A stretch of 64,000 nt of DNA from Pseudoroseomonas ludipueritiae (GCF_014490445.1 NZ_JACTUZ010000011.1:1-64000), one strand, 5' to 3'. Counted from the stretch's first letter, positions 35,164 to 44,845 are shown. A program made the numbers and translations. The notes: generated by a model not told the origin, from the sequence alone.

Positions 35164-36056
35164 TCGACGTTCGCCGCCTGCTCGCGCAGCCGCTCGATGG
35201 CGGCCTTCAGATCGAGGGAAATGCCGGTCAGCCCCAGGCTGGCGGATTTGGCGCCGAGCGTGTTGGCCTCGCGCCCGAATTCCTGCGCCAGGAATTCCAG
35301 CCGCCGCCCCGCTGGCTCACCACCATCCAGCAGGGCGCGGGCGGCGGCGACATGCGCGGCCAGCCGGTCCAGCTCCTCCCGCACATCGGATTTCTGCGCC
35401 AGCAGCGCCACCTCGATGGCCAGCCGCTCCTCCGGCACCCGCCGCTCGCCGTCCAGCAGTTCCGCCAGGGCGGCCGAAAGGCGGGCGCGATGCGCGGCAG
35501 GCTGCTCGGCCGCCAGGGCGGCGGCGCGCTCTACCAGGGCCGCGATCTCATCCAGCAGCGCGTGCAGGATGCCGGAAAGCTTCTCGCCCTCCTCCCGCCG
35601 GGCCTCGGCCAGATCCTCCAGCGCGCGCAGGAAGCCGGCGGAGAGGGCGGCATTGCGCGCCTCGGCCTCTTCCTCGCGCGGCTCCGGGGTCTCGCTGCGC
35701 AGCACGCCGGGCATGGCCAGGATCGACTCGGCGCGCGGCGCCGGGCAGCCGGGGATGCGCGCCGCCACCTCCAGAGCCAGGGCCAGGGCCTGTTCCAGCG
35801 CCACCGGGTCGGGCGTCAGGCGCGGTGCAGGGCGCTCCTCGCGCTTCACGCTGAGGCTGGCAGAGATATTGCCGCGCTTGAAGCGGGACTGCGCCGCGTC
35901 CCGCAACCGGGGCTCCAACTGATCGGGGCCAGGGGGCAGGCGCAAGCGCACATCCAGGCCGCGCCCGTTGACGCTGCGCAATTCCCACACGAAACCCGTG
36001 CCATCCGGCAAGGTGCCGGCCTGCCGGGCAAAACCGGTCATCGAGGAAAGAGCCAT
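35160..36056 (-). CDS. yicC: YicC/YloC-family endoribonuclease
   Basis: 298 residues: SSMTGFARQAG at the start, ELRSVNGRGLDVRLRLP, and the C-terminal FLAQEFGREANTLGAKSAS, all signatures of YicC proteins, which act as RNA-clamping endoribonucleases in E. coli and B. subtilis. ATG 36056 has GGAGAAGG 6 nt upstream. Coupled to gmk. Divergent from an SDR gene across 30 bp. Confidence 0.93.
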   Translation of the reverse strand: MALSSMTGFARQAGTLPDGTGFVWELRSVNGRGLDVRLRLPPGPDQLEPRLRDAAQSRFKRGNISASLSVKREERPAPRLTPDPVALEQALALALEVAARIPGCPAPRAESILAMPGVLRSETPEPREEEAEARNAALSAGFLRALEDLAEARREEGEKLSGILHALLDEIAALVERAAALAAEQPAAHRARLSAALAELLDGERRVPEERLAIEVALLAQKSDVREELDRLAAHVAAARALLDGGEPAGRRLEFLAQEFGREANTLGAKSASLGLTGISLDLKAAIERLREQAANVE

Positions 36057-36086
36057 GGGCGGCCTTCTCCATCCCTCTGCGACAGG

Positions 36087-36884
36087 ATGCAAGACGTGAC
36101 GGATCTGCCTTGGGCGCATGTCGCCATCACCGGTGCCTCTTCCGGCCTTGGCCGTGCCCTGGCGCTGGCCAATGCGGCGCCGGGCCGGGTGCTGCATCTG
36201 GCGGCGCGCGACACCACCCGGCTGGAGGATACCGCCGCAGCCTGCCACGCCCTGGGCGCCGAGGTCATGGCGACGCCGCTGGATGTGCGTGATGCCGCCG
36301 CCTGCGCCGCCTGGGTGAATGGCATGGGACGGATCGACCTGCTGCTAGCCAATGCCGGGATCTCCGGCGGCACCGGCGGCGGCACGGAGCCTGGGGAGCA
36401 GGTGCGCGCCGTCTTCGAGACGAATCTCAACGGCGTGCTGAACACCGCCCTGCCCGCCATGGCCCGCATGGCCACACAGGCGCCAGGGGCGGATGGGCTG
36501 CGCGGGCGGATCGGCATCGTCGCCTCCGTCGTGGGCTTCGTGGCGGCGCCCAGCGCGCCGGCCTATTCCGCCAGCAAGGCGGCCGTGCAACGCTGGGCGG
36601 AGGCCACGGATGCCACCCAGCGGCGGCGCGGCATCCGGCTGCACAGCATCTGCCCCGGCTTCATCCGCACGCCGATGACAGCGCCCAACCGCTTCCCCAT
36701 GCCCTTCATGATCTCGCCGGAGGAAGCGGCGCGACGCACCCTGGAAGGCATCGCCTCCGGCCGGCAGCGGGTCGCCTATCCGCGCCGCACCTATGCGCTG
36801 TTCCGGCTGCTGGGGATGCTGCCGCCCGGGCTGATGGCCTGGGCCTCCCGCGCCGTGCCGGCCAAGGATGTCAGCGCCGCGTAG
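36087..36884 (+). CDS. SDR-family oxidoreductase
   Basis: A 265-residue Rossmann short-chain dehydrogenase: cofactor motif ITGASSGLGRALALA, LLANAGIS, catalytic Ser in IVASVVGFV, Tyr-Lys in YSASKAAVQRWAE. NADP preference and substrate cannot be read. ATG 36087 lies right on the AGGA site; GTG 36096, 7 nt after it, is an alternative. Its last 14 bp overlap the convergent DMT exporter. Confidence 0.9.
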   Translation: MQDVTDLPWAHVAITGASSGLGRALALANAAPGRVLHLAARDTTRLEDTAAACHALGAEVMATPLDVRDAAACAAWVNGMGRIDLLLANAGISGGTGGGTEPGEQVRAVFETNLNGVLNTALPAMARMATQAPGADGLRGRIGIVASVVGFVAAPSAPAYSASKAAVQRWAEATDATQRRRGIRLHSICPGFIRTPMTAPNRFPMPFMISPEEAARRTLEGIASGRQRVAYPRRTYALFRLLGMLPPGLMAWASRAVPAKDVSAA

Positions 36885-37755
36885 TCATCCAGACGCCGGC
36901 CAGCACCACCAGGCCGCCGAGCAGCACCTGCGGCGCCGGCCATTCCTCCAGCCAGGCCGCGCCCACCAGCGCGGCGAAGAGCGGCTGCAGGTAGCTGACC
37001 ATCGAGGCCTTGGCCGCCGGCGCCCGCCCCAGCAGCGCGATGAAGAGCGACAGCGGCACCGCCGAGCAGGCCACCCCCAGCAGCAGCAACACCAGCCAGA
37101 TCTCAGCCGGCTGGTCCAGCACCGCCACGCCATGCAGCGCCAGGGCCATCGGCGCCGCCACCAGCATGGCCACCACCTGCTGGCCCAGCACCAGATGCTC
37201 CGGCACCTCCGGCCGCACCCGGCGGACATAAACGGTGCCCAGGGCATAGGAAGCGGCGGTGCCCAGCATCATCAGCGCGGCACCCAGGTCCGCGCCCTCC
37301 GTCAGGGCGGCTGGCCCCAGGATCAGCCCGATGCCCAGCAGGCCCAGCAGCAGCCCCGCGAAGGTGGCGGGACCCGGCTTCTCCTCCCGCAGCAGCAGCA
37401 GGCTCATCATCCCCACCAGCAGCGGGGAAGCGGATTGGATCAGCGCCGCCGGGGCGCTCTCGATGCCGCGCATGGCGGTGGCGGTCAGGATGTTCGGCAC
37501 CCAGCCATTCAGCGTGCCGACGGCCAGGATATGCCACCAGGTGGCGCCGCGCGGCCGGGAAAGCTTGCCTGTCACGGCCAGGAAGGCCAGCACCGCGAGG
37601 GCCGAAAGCAGCGCCCGCACCGAGGCCACCGCCAGCGGCGGCATGGCCGGCGCGACGAAGCGCAGCAGCGGAAAGGCCGAGCCCCAGAGCCCCGCGATCA
37701 CCAGAAGCCGCAGCCAGAGCCCGGAGGCCGAAAGCGGCGCCGCGGCCGCACTCAC
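36871..37755 (-). CDS. DMT-family (EamA) exporter
   Basis: 294 residues with ten membrane helices in two EamA repeats (WGSAFPLLRFVAPAMPPLAV in repeat 1; GLLLGLLGIGLILGPAAL leads to repeat 2, SYLQPLFAALVGAAWLEEWP closes it). Its ATG overlaps the mltG stop (ATGA). Exporter of amino acids, drugs or metabolites; substrate unknown. A second DMT exporter, only distantly similar, is at 4.3-5.1 kb. Confidence 0.88.
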   Translation of the reverse strand: MSAAAAPLSASGLWLRLLVIAGLWGSAFPLLRFVAPAMPPLAVASVRALLSALAVLAFLAVTGKLSRPRGATWWHILAVGTLNGWVPNILTATAMRGIESAPAALIQSASPLLVGMMSLLLLREEKPGPATFAGLLLGLLGIGLILGPAALTEGADLGAALMMLGTAASYALGTVYVRRVRPEVPEHLVLGQQVVAMLVAAPMALALHGVAVLDQPAEIWLVLLLLGVACSAVPLSLFIALLGRAPAAKASMVSYLQPLFAALVGAAWLEEWPAPQVLLGGLVVLAGVWMTTRR

Positions 37756-38720
37756 CGTGGGGCGGCTCGCTGCCGCTCGATCTGCCGCCAGCGGGCGACG
37801 TTGCGATTATGCTCTTCCAGCGTGCGGGCAAAGGCATGGCCGCCGCTGCCATCGGCGACAAAGTAGAGGTCGTCGCTCTCCGCCGGGTGCAGCACCGCTT
37901 CCAGGGATTTCTCGCCCGGGCTGGCAATGGGCCCCGGCGGCAGGCCGCGTACACGATAGGTATTGAAGGGATGGTCGCGGTCCAGGTCCGCGCGCGTCAG
38001 CGGCCGCTCCAGTAGCGCGCCATCCGCGGCGGCATAGGCCACGGTAGGATCGGATTGCAGCGGCATGCCGCGCTTCAGCCGGTTCAGGAAGACGGCGGCG
38101 ACGCGTGGCCGCTCCTCCGGCATGCCGGTCTCGCGCTCCACGATGGAAGCCAGCACCAGCGCCTCGCGCGGGGTTTCCAGCGGCAGGCCGGGGCTGCGGT
38201 CCTTCCAGAGCCGTTCCAGCGCCGCGCTCATGGCGGTGGTGGCGCGGCGCACCAGGGCGGCGCGGGTATCGCCATACTGGTAGGAATAGGTCTCGGGCAG
38301 CAGCGCGCCTTCATCCAGCGCGGGAGTATCGCCGGTCAGGCCCGGCGCGGCATCGATCAGGGCGGCGATCTGCTTGGCCGTCAGCCCTTCCGGCAGGGTT
38401 AGGCGGCGCTGCACCGGCCGGGCCTCGCGCAGCACCTCCAGCACCTGCTCCAGCGAACCATGGGCGGGGAAGAGGTATTCACCGGCCCGCAGCGGCCCTT
38501 CGGAACGCGTCAGCCGGGCGGCCAGCGTGAAGGCGCGGGCATCGCGGATGGCGCCCCGCTCCACCAGCACCTCGGCAATGGCCTGGGAACTGCCGCGCGG
38601 CACCACGATGGCGGTCGCCTCGGCCAGGGGGCCGGGGGAAACATACTGCTCCCGCGCCCACCAGGCGCCACCGCCCGCCAGCAGGACCAGCACGAGAAGG
38701 ACGATCAACGCCTTGCGCAT
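37752..38720 (-). CDS. mltG: Endolytic murein transglycosylase MltG
   Basis: 322 residues (YceG family). One N-terminal membrane anchor (IVLLVLVLLAGGGAWWA) is followed by a LysM-like part and the catalytic YceG domain; the catalytic Glu is in ASIVERETGMPEERPRVAAV, and the family motif FNTYRVRGLPPGPIASPG is present. It cuts nascent glycan strands at the membrane to set their length. It follows fabF by 67 bp, the usual acpP-fabF-mltG order. Confidence 0.94.
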   Translation of the reverse strand: MRKALIVLLVLVLLAGGGAWWAREQYVSPGPLAEATAIVVPRGSSQAIAEVLVERGAIRDARAFTLAARLTRSEGPLRAGEYLFPAHGSLEQVLEVLREARPVQRRLTLPEGLTAKQIAALIDAAPGLTGDTPALDEGALLPETYSYQYGDTRAALVRRATTAMSAALERLWKDRSPGLPLETPREALVLASIVERETGMPEERPRVAAVFLNRLKRGMPLQSDPTVAYAAADGALLERPLTRADLDRDHPFNTYRVRGLPPGPIASPGEKSLEAVLHPAESDDLYFVADGSGGHAFARTLEEHNRNVARWRQIERQRAAPR

Positions 38721-38787
38721 GGGCCCTCGCTCAAGAAAGGGAAGACTTGCCGGGGATCACGGCTCCCCGGCCGGCCGGATCAATGGA

Positions 38788-40071
38788 TCAGGACGCCTTG
38801 CGGAACAGGATGGAGGCGTTGGTGCCGCCAAAGCCGAAGCTGTTGGACAGCGCCACGTCGATCTTGCGCTCCTGCGGCTGCAACGCCACGCGGTCGATCA
38901 CGCTCTCCCGCGAGGCCTTCTCCAGGTTCAGCGTCGGCGGAGCCACGCCGTCCCGGATCGCCAGGATCGAGAAGATGCCTTCCACCGCGCCCGCCGCGCC
39001 GAGCAGATGCCCGATGGCCGACTTGGTGGAGGACATGGCCAGACCCTTGGCGGCATCGCCGAACATCCGCTCGACCGCCTCCAACTCCAGGTCGTCGCCC
39101 AGCGGCGTGGAGGTGCCGTGCGCATTGACATACTGGACCTGGTCCGGCGTGACGCCGGCATTCTTGAAGGCCGCCTTCATGGCACGATAGGCGCCGTCAT
39201 GGCCCTCGGCGGGCGCGGTGATGTGATAGGCGTCACCGGACATGCCGTAGCCGATCACCTCGCCATAGATCTTGGCGCCGCGCTTCTTGGCGTGCTCGTA
39301 TTCCTCGAGCACCATCACGCCGGCACCCTCGCCCATCACGAAGCCGTCGCGGCCCTCGTCCCAGGGACGGGAAGCCTGTTCCGGCGTGTCGTTGAAGGCG
39401 GTGGAGAGCGCGCGGGCCGAGCAGAAGCCGGCGATGCCGATCTCGCAGACCGCCGCTTCCGTGCCGCCCGCCACCATCACATCGGCATCGCCGAGCGCGA
39501 TCAGGCGCGCGGCATCGCCCAGCGCGTGCACGCCGCTGGCGCAGGCCGTGACCACCGCGTGGTTCGGGCCCTTGAAGCCATACTTGATGGAGACATGGCC
39601 GGAGGCGAGGTTGATCAGCGCCGCCGGGATGAAGAAGGGCGACAAACGCCGCGCGCGGCCGGAGCTGACCAGCTGCGAGGCATTGTAGATCTCGGGCAGG
39701 CCGCCGATGCCGGAGCCGATCATCACGCCCGTGGCGCAACGGTCTTCCTCCGACTCCGGAACCCAGCCGGAATCCTCAACCGCTTCCGTGGCCGCCACGA
39801 GGGCGAGCTGGATGAAGCGGTCCATCTTCTTCTGGTCCTTGACCGGGATGAACTCGTTGAAGTCGAGCTTACCCTCGGCGCGGGAACCGGAAGGCACCTC
39901 GCCGGCGATCTTCGCCGGCAGGTCCTTCGGGTCGAAGAGGCTAATCGGGCCGATGCCGCTTTCGCTGGCAAGCATCCGCTGCCACACATGCGCGACGCCG
40001 ACCCCGAGAGGGCAGGCAATGCCCATCCCGGTGACGACGACGCGGCGCGGCGTCGTCAGAGAACCGAACAC
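38788..40071 (-). CDS. fabF: 3-oxoacyl-[ACP] synthase II
   Basis: A 427-residue condensing enzyme for fatty-acid elongation. RRVVVTGMGIACPLG opens the fold, the nucleophile Cys is in VVTACASGVHALGD, and the two His are in VNAHGTSTPLGDD and SAIGHLLGAAG. The start is GTG 40071 with GGGAGG 8 nt upstream. It follows acpP by 53 bp and is part of fabD-fabG-acpP-fabF. Confidence 0.97.
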   Translation of the reverse strand: MFGSLTTPRRVVVTGMGIACPLGVGVAHVWQRMLASESGIGPISLFDPKDLPAKIAGEVPSGSRAEGKLDFNEFIPVKDQKKMDRFIQLALVAATEAVEDSGWVPESEEDRCATGVMIGSGIGGLPEIYNASQLVSSGRARRLSPFFIPAALINLASGHVSIKYGFKGPNHAVVTACASGVHALGDAARLIALGDADVMVAGGTEAAVCEIGIAGFCSARALSTAFNDTPEQASRPWDEGRDGFVMGEGAGVMVLEEYEHAKKRGAKIYGEVIGYGMSGDAYHITAPAEGHDGAYRAMKAAFKNAGVTPDQVQYVNAHGTSTPLGDDLELEAVERMFGDAAKGLAMSSTKSAIGHLLGAAGAVEGIFSILAIRDGVAPPTLNLEKASRESVIDRVALQPQERKIDVALSNSFGFGGTNASILFRKAS

Positions 40072-40124
40072 GCGTGCAACCTCCCGATTCTTAGTCCTCT
40101 AGAAGCGCAAGTCCGAAGGGGGCC

Positions 40125-40364
40125 TCAGGCCGCCTTCTGCGCCTCGATATAGTCGATCGCGTCCTTGACGGTCGTGATCTTCTCGGCGGCGTCGTCCGGG
40201 ATCTCGACCCCGAAGGCCTCCTCGAACGCCATCACCAGCTCGACGGTGTCGAGGCTGTCGGCACCCAGGTCGTCAATGAACGACGCTTCGGACGTCACCT
40301 TGGCCTCTTCGACGCCGAGATGCTCGACAACGATCTTCTTCACCTTGTCGGCGGTATCGCTCAT
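40125..40364 (-). CDS. acpP: Acyl carrier protein
   Basis: A 79-residue acidic carrier for fatty-acid synthesis. The phosphopantetheine Ser is in [20 protein letters not shown]; the C-terminus is IEAQKAA. ATG 40364 has AGGAGA about 9 nt upstream. Between fabG and fabF. Confidence 0.98.
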   Translation of the reverse strand: MSDTADKVKKIVVEHLGVEEAKVTSEASFIDDLGADSLDTVELVMAFEEAFGVEIPDDAAEKITTVKDAIDYIEAQKAA

Positions 40365-40482
40365 GACGCGATGTCTCCTGCTGGAACGCTGCCTGCGGCG
40401 GCGGGAGGGAACAGCCCCTCCCATGGCCCGCGCGGGCTTAACACGGAAGCTTCACGGGGAACAATTCCCCCCGCGAAGTGGT

Positions 40483-41220
40483 TCAGATCATCGCCATCCC
40501 GCCGTTGACATGCAGGGTGGCGCCGGTGACCCAGCCGGCTTCTTCGGAAGACAGATAGGCAACGGCCGCCGCAATATCAGTGGCCTCCCCCATCCGTCCC
40601 ATCGGAATCCGTTCCATCAGCCGCGCCTTCTGCTGCTCGTTGAGCGCATCGGTCATCGGTGTGGCGATAAAGCCCGGGGCCACCACGTTCACCGTGATGC
40701 CGCGGGAAGCGACTTCCTGCGCCAGCGCCTTGCTCATGCCGATCAGGCCGGCCTTGGCGGCGGCGTAGTTCGCCTGCCCCGGATTGCCGGTGACACCGAC
40801 GATCGAGGCAATGGAGATGATGCGGCCCGCCCGGCGCTTCATCATCCCGCGGATGGCGGCGCGCGCCAGGCGGAAGGGGGCGGCCAGGTCGACCTCCAGC
40901 ACATCCGACCAGTCCTTGTCGGACATGCGCATCGCCAGCCCGTCGCGGGTGAAGCCGGCGTTGTTGACCAGGATGTCCAGCTTGCCGAAGGCGCCTTCCA
41001 CCTGCTCCACCAGCGCCGCCGGGGCGGCGGGGTCGGTCAGGTTGGCCGGCGCCACCAGGGCGCCCTCGCCCAACTCGGCGGCCAGGGTCTCCAGCACCTC
41101 GCGGCGGGTGCCGGACAGCGCGACCTTGGCGCCCTGCTTGTGCAGCGCGCGCGCGATCTCGGCGCCGATGCCGCCGGTCGCGCCGGTGACCAGCGCCACC
41201 TTGCCTTCGAGGCTGAACAT
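40483..41220 (-). CDS. fabG: 3-oxoacyl-[ACP] reductase
   Basis: A 245-residue SDR enzyme that reduces 3-oxoacyl-ACP with NADPH. Cofactor motif VTGATGGIGAEIARAL, LVNNAG, catalytic Ser in ISIASIVGV, Tyr-Lys in NYAAAKAGLIGMSKAL, and the FabG C-terminus ITVNVVAPGFI ... VTGATLHVNGGMAM. ATG 41220 fits the family; it lies 16 bp after the fabD stop. Confidence 0.97.
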   Translation of the reverse strand: MFSLEGKVALVTGATGGIGAEIARALHKQGAKVALSGTRREVLETLAAELGEGALVAPANLTDPAAPAALVEQVEGAFGKLDILVNNAGFTRDGLAMRMSDKDWSDVLEVDLAAPFRLARAAIRGMMKRRAGRIISIASIVGVTGNPGQANYAAAKAGLIGMSKALAQEVASRGITVNVVAPGFIATPMTDALNEQQKARLMERIPMGRMGEATDIAAAVAYLSSEEAGWVTGATLHVNGGMAMI

Positions 41221-41236
41221 ATCCCGGTGGTATCCC

Positions 41237-42193
41237 TTACAGGCTCTTGAGGAAGGCCTCGATATCGGCGGGCGAGCCCACCGACATGGCCTGCGCATCC
41301 GGCGCCAGCCGCTTGGCCAGCCCGGTCAGCACCTTGCCGGAGCCGATCTCGACGAAGCGGTCCACGCCCAGCTCCAGCATGGTGCCGACGCATTCGCGCC
41401 AGCGCACCGTGCCGGTCACCTGCCGCACCAGCAGCTCGCGGATCTCGGCCGGGTCGGTCGCCTTGGCGGCGGAGACATTGGCCACCAGCGGCACCACCGG
41501 CGGGCGCAGCTCGGCCTGCGCCAGCGCCTCGGCCATGGCATCGGCGGCGGGCGCCATCAGCGAGGAATGGAAGGGCGCCGAGACCGGCAGCAGCATGGCG
41601 CGCTTGATGCCCTCGGCCTTGGCCAGCTCCACCGCGCGCTCCACGGCGCCGCGGTGGCCGGAGATCACCACCTGGCCGCCACCATTGTCATTGGCGGCCT
41701 CGACGATCTCGTGCCGCCCCTCGGGCCCCTCGGCGGCGCGGGCGCAGATGGCGGCGGCCTGGGCCATCTCCGCACCCAGCAGGGCCGCCATGGCGCCCAT
41801 GCCCGCCGGCACCGCCTTCTGCATCGCATCGCCACGCAGACGCAGCAGGCGGGCGGCGGTGGGAACGTCGAAGGTCAGGGCGGCGGCCAGCGCGCTGTAT
41901 TCGCCGAGCGAATGGCCGGCCACCAGCGCCACGCGGGACTTGAGGTCGAAGCCGCCTTCCTGCTCCAGCACCCGCAGCACGGCCAGCGAGACGGCCATCA
42001 GCGCCGGCTGGGCATTGGCGGTCAGCGTCAGCTCCTCCGCCGGCCCCTCGAACATGAGGCGGGAGAGGTTCTGCTTCAGGGTCTCGTCGACGGCCTCAAA
42101 GACCTCGCGCGCGGCGGGGAAGCTGGCGGCGAGGTCGCGGCCCATGCCGACGGCCTGGCTGCCCTGGCCTGGAAATACAAAGGCAAGCGGCAT
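41237..42193 (-). CDS. fabD: Malonyl-CoA:ACP transacylase
   Basis: A 318-residue enzyme loading malonate on ACP. FVFPGQGSQAVGMG opens the protein; the nucleophile Ser is in VAGHSLGEYSALAA; His is in SAPFHSSLM; the C-terminal VEIGSGKVLTGL is canonical. First gene of the fab cluster, divergent from the rpsF operon over a 304-bp gap. Confidence 0.97.
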   Translation of the reverse strand: MPLAFVFPGQGSQAVGMGRDLAASFPAAREVFEAVDETLKQNLSRLMFEGPAEELTLTANAQPALMAVSLAVLRVLEQEGGFDLKSRVALVAGHSLGEYSALAAALTFDVPTAARLLRLRGDAMQKAVPAGMGAMAALLGAEMAQAAAICARAAEGPEGRHEIVEAANDNGGGQVVISGHRGAVERAVELAKAEGIKRAMLLPVSAPFHSSLMAPAADAMAEALAQAELRPPVVPLVANVSAAKATDPAEIRELLVRQVTGTVRWRECVGTMLELGVDRFVEIGSGKVLTGLAKRLAPDAQAMSVGSPADIEAFLKSL

Positions 42194-42497
42194 GGGGCGA
42201 AATGTTTCCCACGTGTGAATGGCGGCGGCGGGGTAGAGGCGGGGCGCGCGGGTGTCAAGAAATCCTTGGCAATATTATGGCCCCGCAGCGCCGTCATTCA
42301 TCCCCCGCATCCCGATTCCGGGCACCTGTGGCCTTTAAGCCCGGCCCTTCCCCCGAATCCTTTGACTTGGGCACCGCCGCCGTGCTTAACGCCGCCCACC
42401 CTGCCGGGCGCGTGGCATCGCGCCCGGCTATGCCCGTTTGCGCTTTGCGGCATGGTGCCGCGAAGCCCCGGGGCTGAGACAGCCACAGGGAGACACC
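42194..42497. promoter_or_regulatory. Intergenic control region between fabD and rpsF
   Basis: 304 bp without a gene. It holds a plausible rpsF promoter (-35 TTGACT 42362-42367, 17 bp, CTTAAC 42385-42390), a structured leader with two strong hairpins, and an AT-richer patch with TATTAT near 42273 that could serve a further promoter. No small ORF with coding character is evident. Confidence 0.6.
42403..42466 (+). promoter_or_regulatory. Structured leader of the rpsF operon (two hairpins)
   Basis: Hairpin A: GCCGGGCGCG (42403-42412), 6-nt loop, CGCGCCCGGC (42419-42428), a perfect 10-bp stem. Hairpin B: GCTTTGCGGCA (42442-42452), 3-nt loop, TGCCGCGAAGC (42456-42466), 11 bp with one G-U. Both lie 30-95 nt before the rpsF start. 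S6:S18 autoregulatory leaders are known upstream of rpsF in many bacteria; whether these hairpins contain that motif I cannot confirm. Confidence 0.6.
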
Positions 42498-42977
42498 ATG
42501 CCGCTTTACGAAACCGTGCTCATCGCGCGGAACGACCTGACGCAGCAGCAGGTCGACACCATCACCGACCAGATCTCCTCCGTCATCACCGAAGCCGGTG
42601 GTGAGGTGAAGAAGCGCGAGTACTGGGGCCTGCGCGGCCTGGCGTACCGCATCAAGAAGAACCGCAAGGGTCACTACGTGCTCCTCGGCCTCGACTGCCC
42701 GGCCTCCGCCGAGCAGGAGATGGCGCGCCAGCTCGGCCTCAACGAGGACGTGCTGCGCCACATGACCATCCGCGTCGAGGCGATCGACCCCGAGGCTCCC
42801 TCCGCCATCCTCGCCAAGCGTGGCGACGACCGCGAGCGTGACCGCAGCTTCCGTGGCCCCCGCCCGGCTGGCCGCTTCGGTTCCGGCCGTGGCCGCGAGC
42901 GTGGCGACGACCGCGAGGAATTCCGTGCGCGTCCGCGCGACGAGATGGACGGCGGCAACGCCGGCGGCGAGGAGTAA
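42498..42977 (+). CDS. rpsF: 30S ribosomal protein S6
   Basis: 159 residues. The S6 fold spans about residues 1-95 ([40 protein letters not shown]). A charged Arg/Gly/Asp-rich tail ([26 protein letters not shown]) makes it longer than E. coli S6; such tails are common in alphaproteobacteria. GGGAG is 6 nt before the ATG. First gene of rpsF-rpsR-DUF2232-rplI. Confidence 0.97.
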   Translation: MPLYETVLIARNDLTQQQVDTITDQISSVITEAGGEVKKREYWGLRGLAYRIKKNRKGHYVLLGLDCPASAEQEMARQLGLNEDVLRHMTIRVEAIDPEAPSAILAKRGDDRERDRSFRGPRPAGRFGSGRGRERGDDREEFRARPRDEMDGGNAGGEE

Positions 42978-42983
42978 GAGAGC

Positions 42984-43262
42984 ATGTCCGAGACCACCGA
43001 CCTGAACCCCGCTGCCCGCCGCCCCGCCGTTGGCGCGCGCCGCCCGTTCTACCGCCGCCGCAAGTCCTGCCCCTTCTCCGGCCCCAACGCGCCGAAGATC
43101 GACTACAAGGACGTGCGCCTGCTCTCTCGCTTCCTGAGCGAGCGCGGCAAGATCGTGCCGAGCCGCATCACGGCCGTGTCGGGCAAGAAGCAGCGTGAGC
43201 TGGCGAACGCCATCAAGCGCGCCCGCTTCCTGGCCCTGCTGCCCTACGTCATCAACGACTGA
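42984..43262 (+). CDS. rpsR: 30S ribosomal protein S18
   Basis: 92 residues with the S18 core [31 protein letters not shown], and [20 protein letters not shown]. It pairs with S6 on the platform of the small subunit. It begins 6 bp after the rpsF stop. Confidence 0.98.
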   Translation: MSETTDLNPAARRPAVGARRPFYRRRKSCPFSGPNAPKIDYKDVRLLSRFLSERGKIVPSRITAVSGKKQRELANAIKRARFLALLPYVIND

Positions 43263-43294
43263 GCCGGGCTGAGACGAGAAACGGACATCCTGGC

Positions 43295-44233
43295 TTGAGC
43301 ACCAACCAGCCATCGACCGGCCTGGCCAACGACCCGCGATTCCTCGCGGGGGCGGCGGGCGGGCTTGTCTCGGCGCTGGCGGCGCTCTGGGCCTTCCACG
43401 GGCTGCCGCTGGGCGCGATCCTGTTCTGGCTCGCCCCGCTGCCGCTCTGCCTCGCGGGGCTGGGCTTCGGCCTGCCGTCCTTCCTCATCGCCGTGGCGGT
43501 GGCGGGGGTGGCCCTGCTGGTGGACAGCATCAGCATGCTGCCGGCGCTGATCTATCTCGGCGCCTTCGGCATGCCGGCGACCCTGCTGCTGGTCACGGCC
43601 CTCCGCGGGCTGGCGCATGGCGGGGGGCATCTCGCCCTCGGCTTGCCGCTGGCGCTGCTGGGCCTCTGGCCGGCGGCGGTGCTGCTGCTCGCGGCCTTGT
43701 CCCTGGCCAGCCCCGAGGGTGGCCTGGAGCATGCGCTGCGGGAGGCGGTGTCGGCGGGCCTGGTCCATATGGGCGTGGAAGAGCCGGAAGGGCTGGTGAC
43801 GCAGGTCATCCGCCTGCAGGCGGCGGCCATGGCGCTGTGGCTGGCTGTTGTGCTGACCGGCAATGCCGGGCTGGCGCAGTGGCTGCTGCGACGCCAGGGC
43901 CTGGCGCTGGCGCCGGAGACGCGCTGGAGCACGGCGCGGCTGCCCCGCTGGTACCCTGCCCTGCCGGCGCTCGCCGCGGCGGCCTGGCTGCTGGCGGACC
44001 CGGCGCATGCGCTGGTGCCGCTGTCGGTCTGCCTGGTGCTGCTGGTGCCGATGGTCCTGCAAGGGCTGGCGGTGCTCCACACCCGGCTGCGGCCGGCCAA
44101 GGCGCGCGCGCCCCTGCTGGTGCTGATCTATGTCCTGCTTCTCGTCTTCAGCCTGCCCGGCGCCATCATGCTGGTGGCACTGGGCCTCGTTGACCAATTC
44201 GGGCGCCGTAACCCGCCGCCCGCCAACACCTGA
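43295..44233 (+). CDS. DUF2232 membrane protein
   Basis: A 312-residue protein with about eight membrane segments, of the DUF2232 (YybS-like) family that in alphaproteobacteria lies between rpsR and rplI. Examples of helices: LVSALAALWAFHGLPLGAIL and LLVLIYVLLLVFSLPGAIML. Function unknown; a link to S-component-like transport has been suggested for the family but is not shown here. It uses a TTG start at 43295 with a weak ribosome site. Confidence 0.85.
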   Translation: MSTNQPSTGLANDPRFLAGAAGGLVSALAALWAFHGLPLGAILFWLAPLPLCLAGLGFGLPSFLIAVAVAGVALLVDSISMLPALIYLGAFGMPATLLLVTALRGLAHGGGHLALGLPLALLGLWPAAVLLLAALSLASPEGGLEHALREAVSAGLVHMGVEEPEGLVTQVIRLQAAAMALWLAVVLTGNAGLAQWLLRRQGLALAPETRWSTARLPRWYPALPALAAAAWLLADPAHALVPLSVCLVLLVPMVLQGLAVLHTRLRPAKARAPLLVLIYVLLLVFSLPGAIMLVALGLVDQFGRRNPPPANT

Positions 44234-44251
44234 GATCGGGGTTCAAAACCG

Positions 44252-44821
44252 ATGATCGAAGTCATCCTGATGCAGCGGGTCGAGAAGCTCGGCCAGATGG
44301 GCGAGCTCGTCTCCGTCCGTCCGGGCTATGCCCGCAACTACCTCTTGCCGCAGGGCAAGGCCATCCGCGCCAGCAAGGCGAACCTCGAGCGCTTCGAGCA
44401 GGAGCGCGCCCAGCTTGAGGCGCAGAACCTGAAGCGCCGCGAGGAAGCCGAGCGCGTGGCCGAGCGGATGGACGGCCTGTCCGTCATCATCATCCGCCAG
44501 GCCGGCGAGTCCGGTGGCCTCTACGGCTCCGTCAGCGCCCGCGACATCGCGGACGCCGCCAAGGAAGCCGGCCTGACCATCAACCGCAGCCAGGTCCTCC
44601 TGGAGCAGCCGATCAAGACGACAGGCCTGACCACCGTCCGCGTCGAGCTGCACCCGGAAGTCCACCTGCCGCTGACGGTCAACGTCGCCCGCTCCCCGGA
44701 AGAAGCCGAGAAGCAGGCGCGTGGCGAGGACCTGCGCGCCGAGCAGCAGGCCGAGGACGAGAGCCTGGAGGCCGAGCTGGCCGCCGAGCTGTCCGAGCTG
44801 GGCGCTGCCACCGAGGAATAA
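44252..44821 (+). CDS. rplI: 50S ribosomal protein L9
   Basis: 189 residues: [20 protein letters not shown] and [16 protein letters not shown] form the N-domain, a long central helix follows, and the C-domain has [14 protein letters not shown] and [16 protein letters not shown]. An acidic tail of about 40 residues extends past the usual end. Last gene of the operon, before a strong terminator. Confidence 0.97.
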   Translation: MIEVILMQRVEKLGQMGELVSVRPGYARNYLLPQGKAIRASKANLERFEQERAQLEAQNLKRREEAERVAERMDGLSVIIIRQAGESGGLYGSVSARDIADAAKEAGLTINRSQVLLEQPIKTTGLTTVRVELHPEVHLPLTVNVARSPEEAEKQARGEDLRAEQQAEDESLEAELAAELSELGAATEE

Positions 44822-44845
44822 GCCCTTCTTCCAGGGCTGAAGGAG

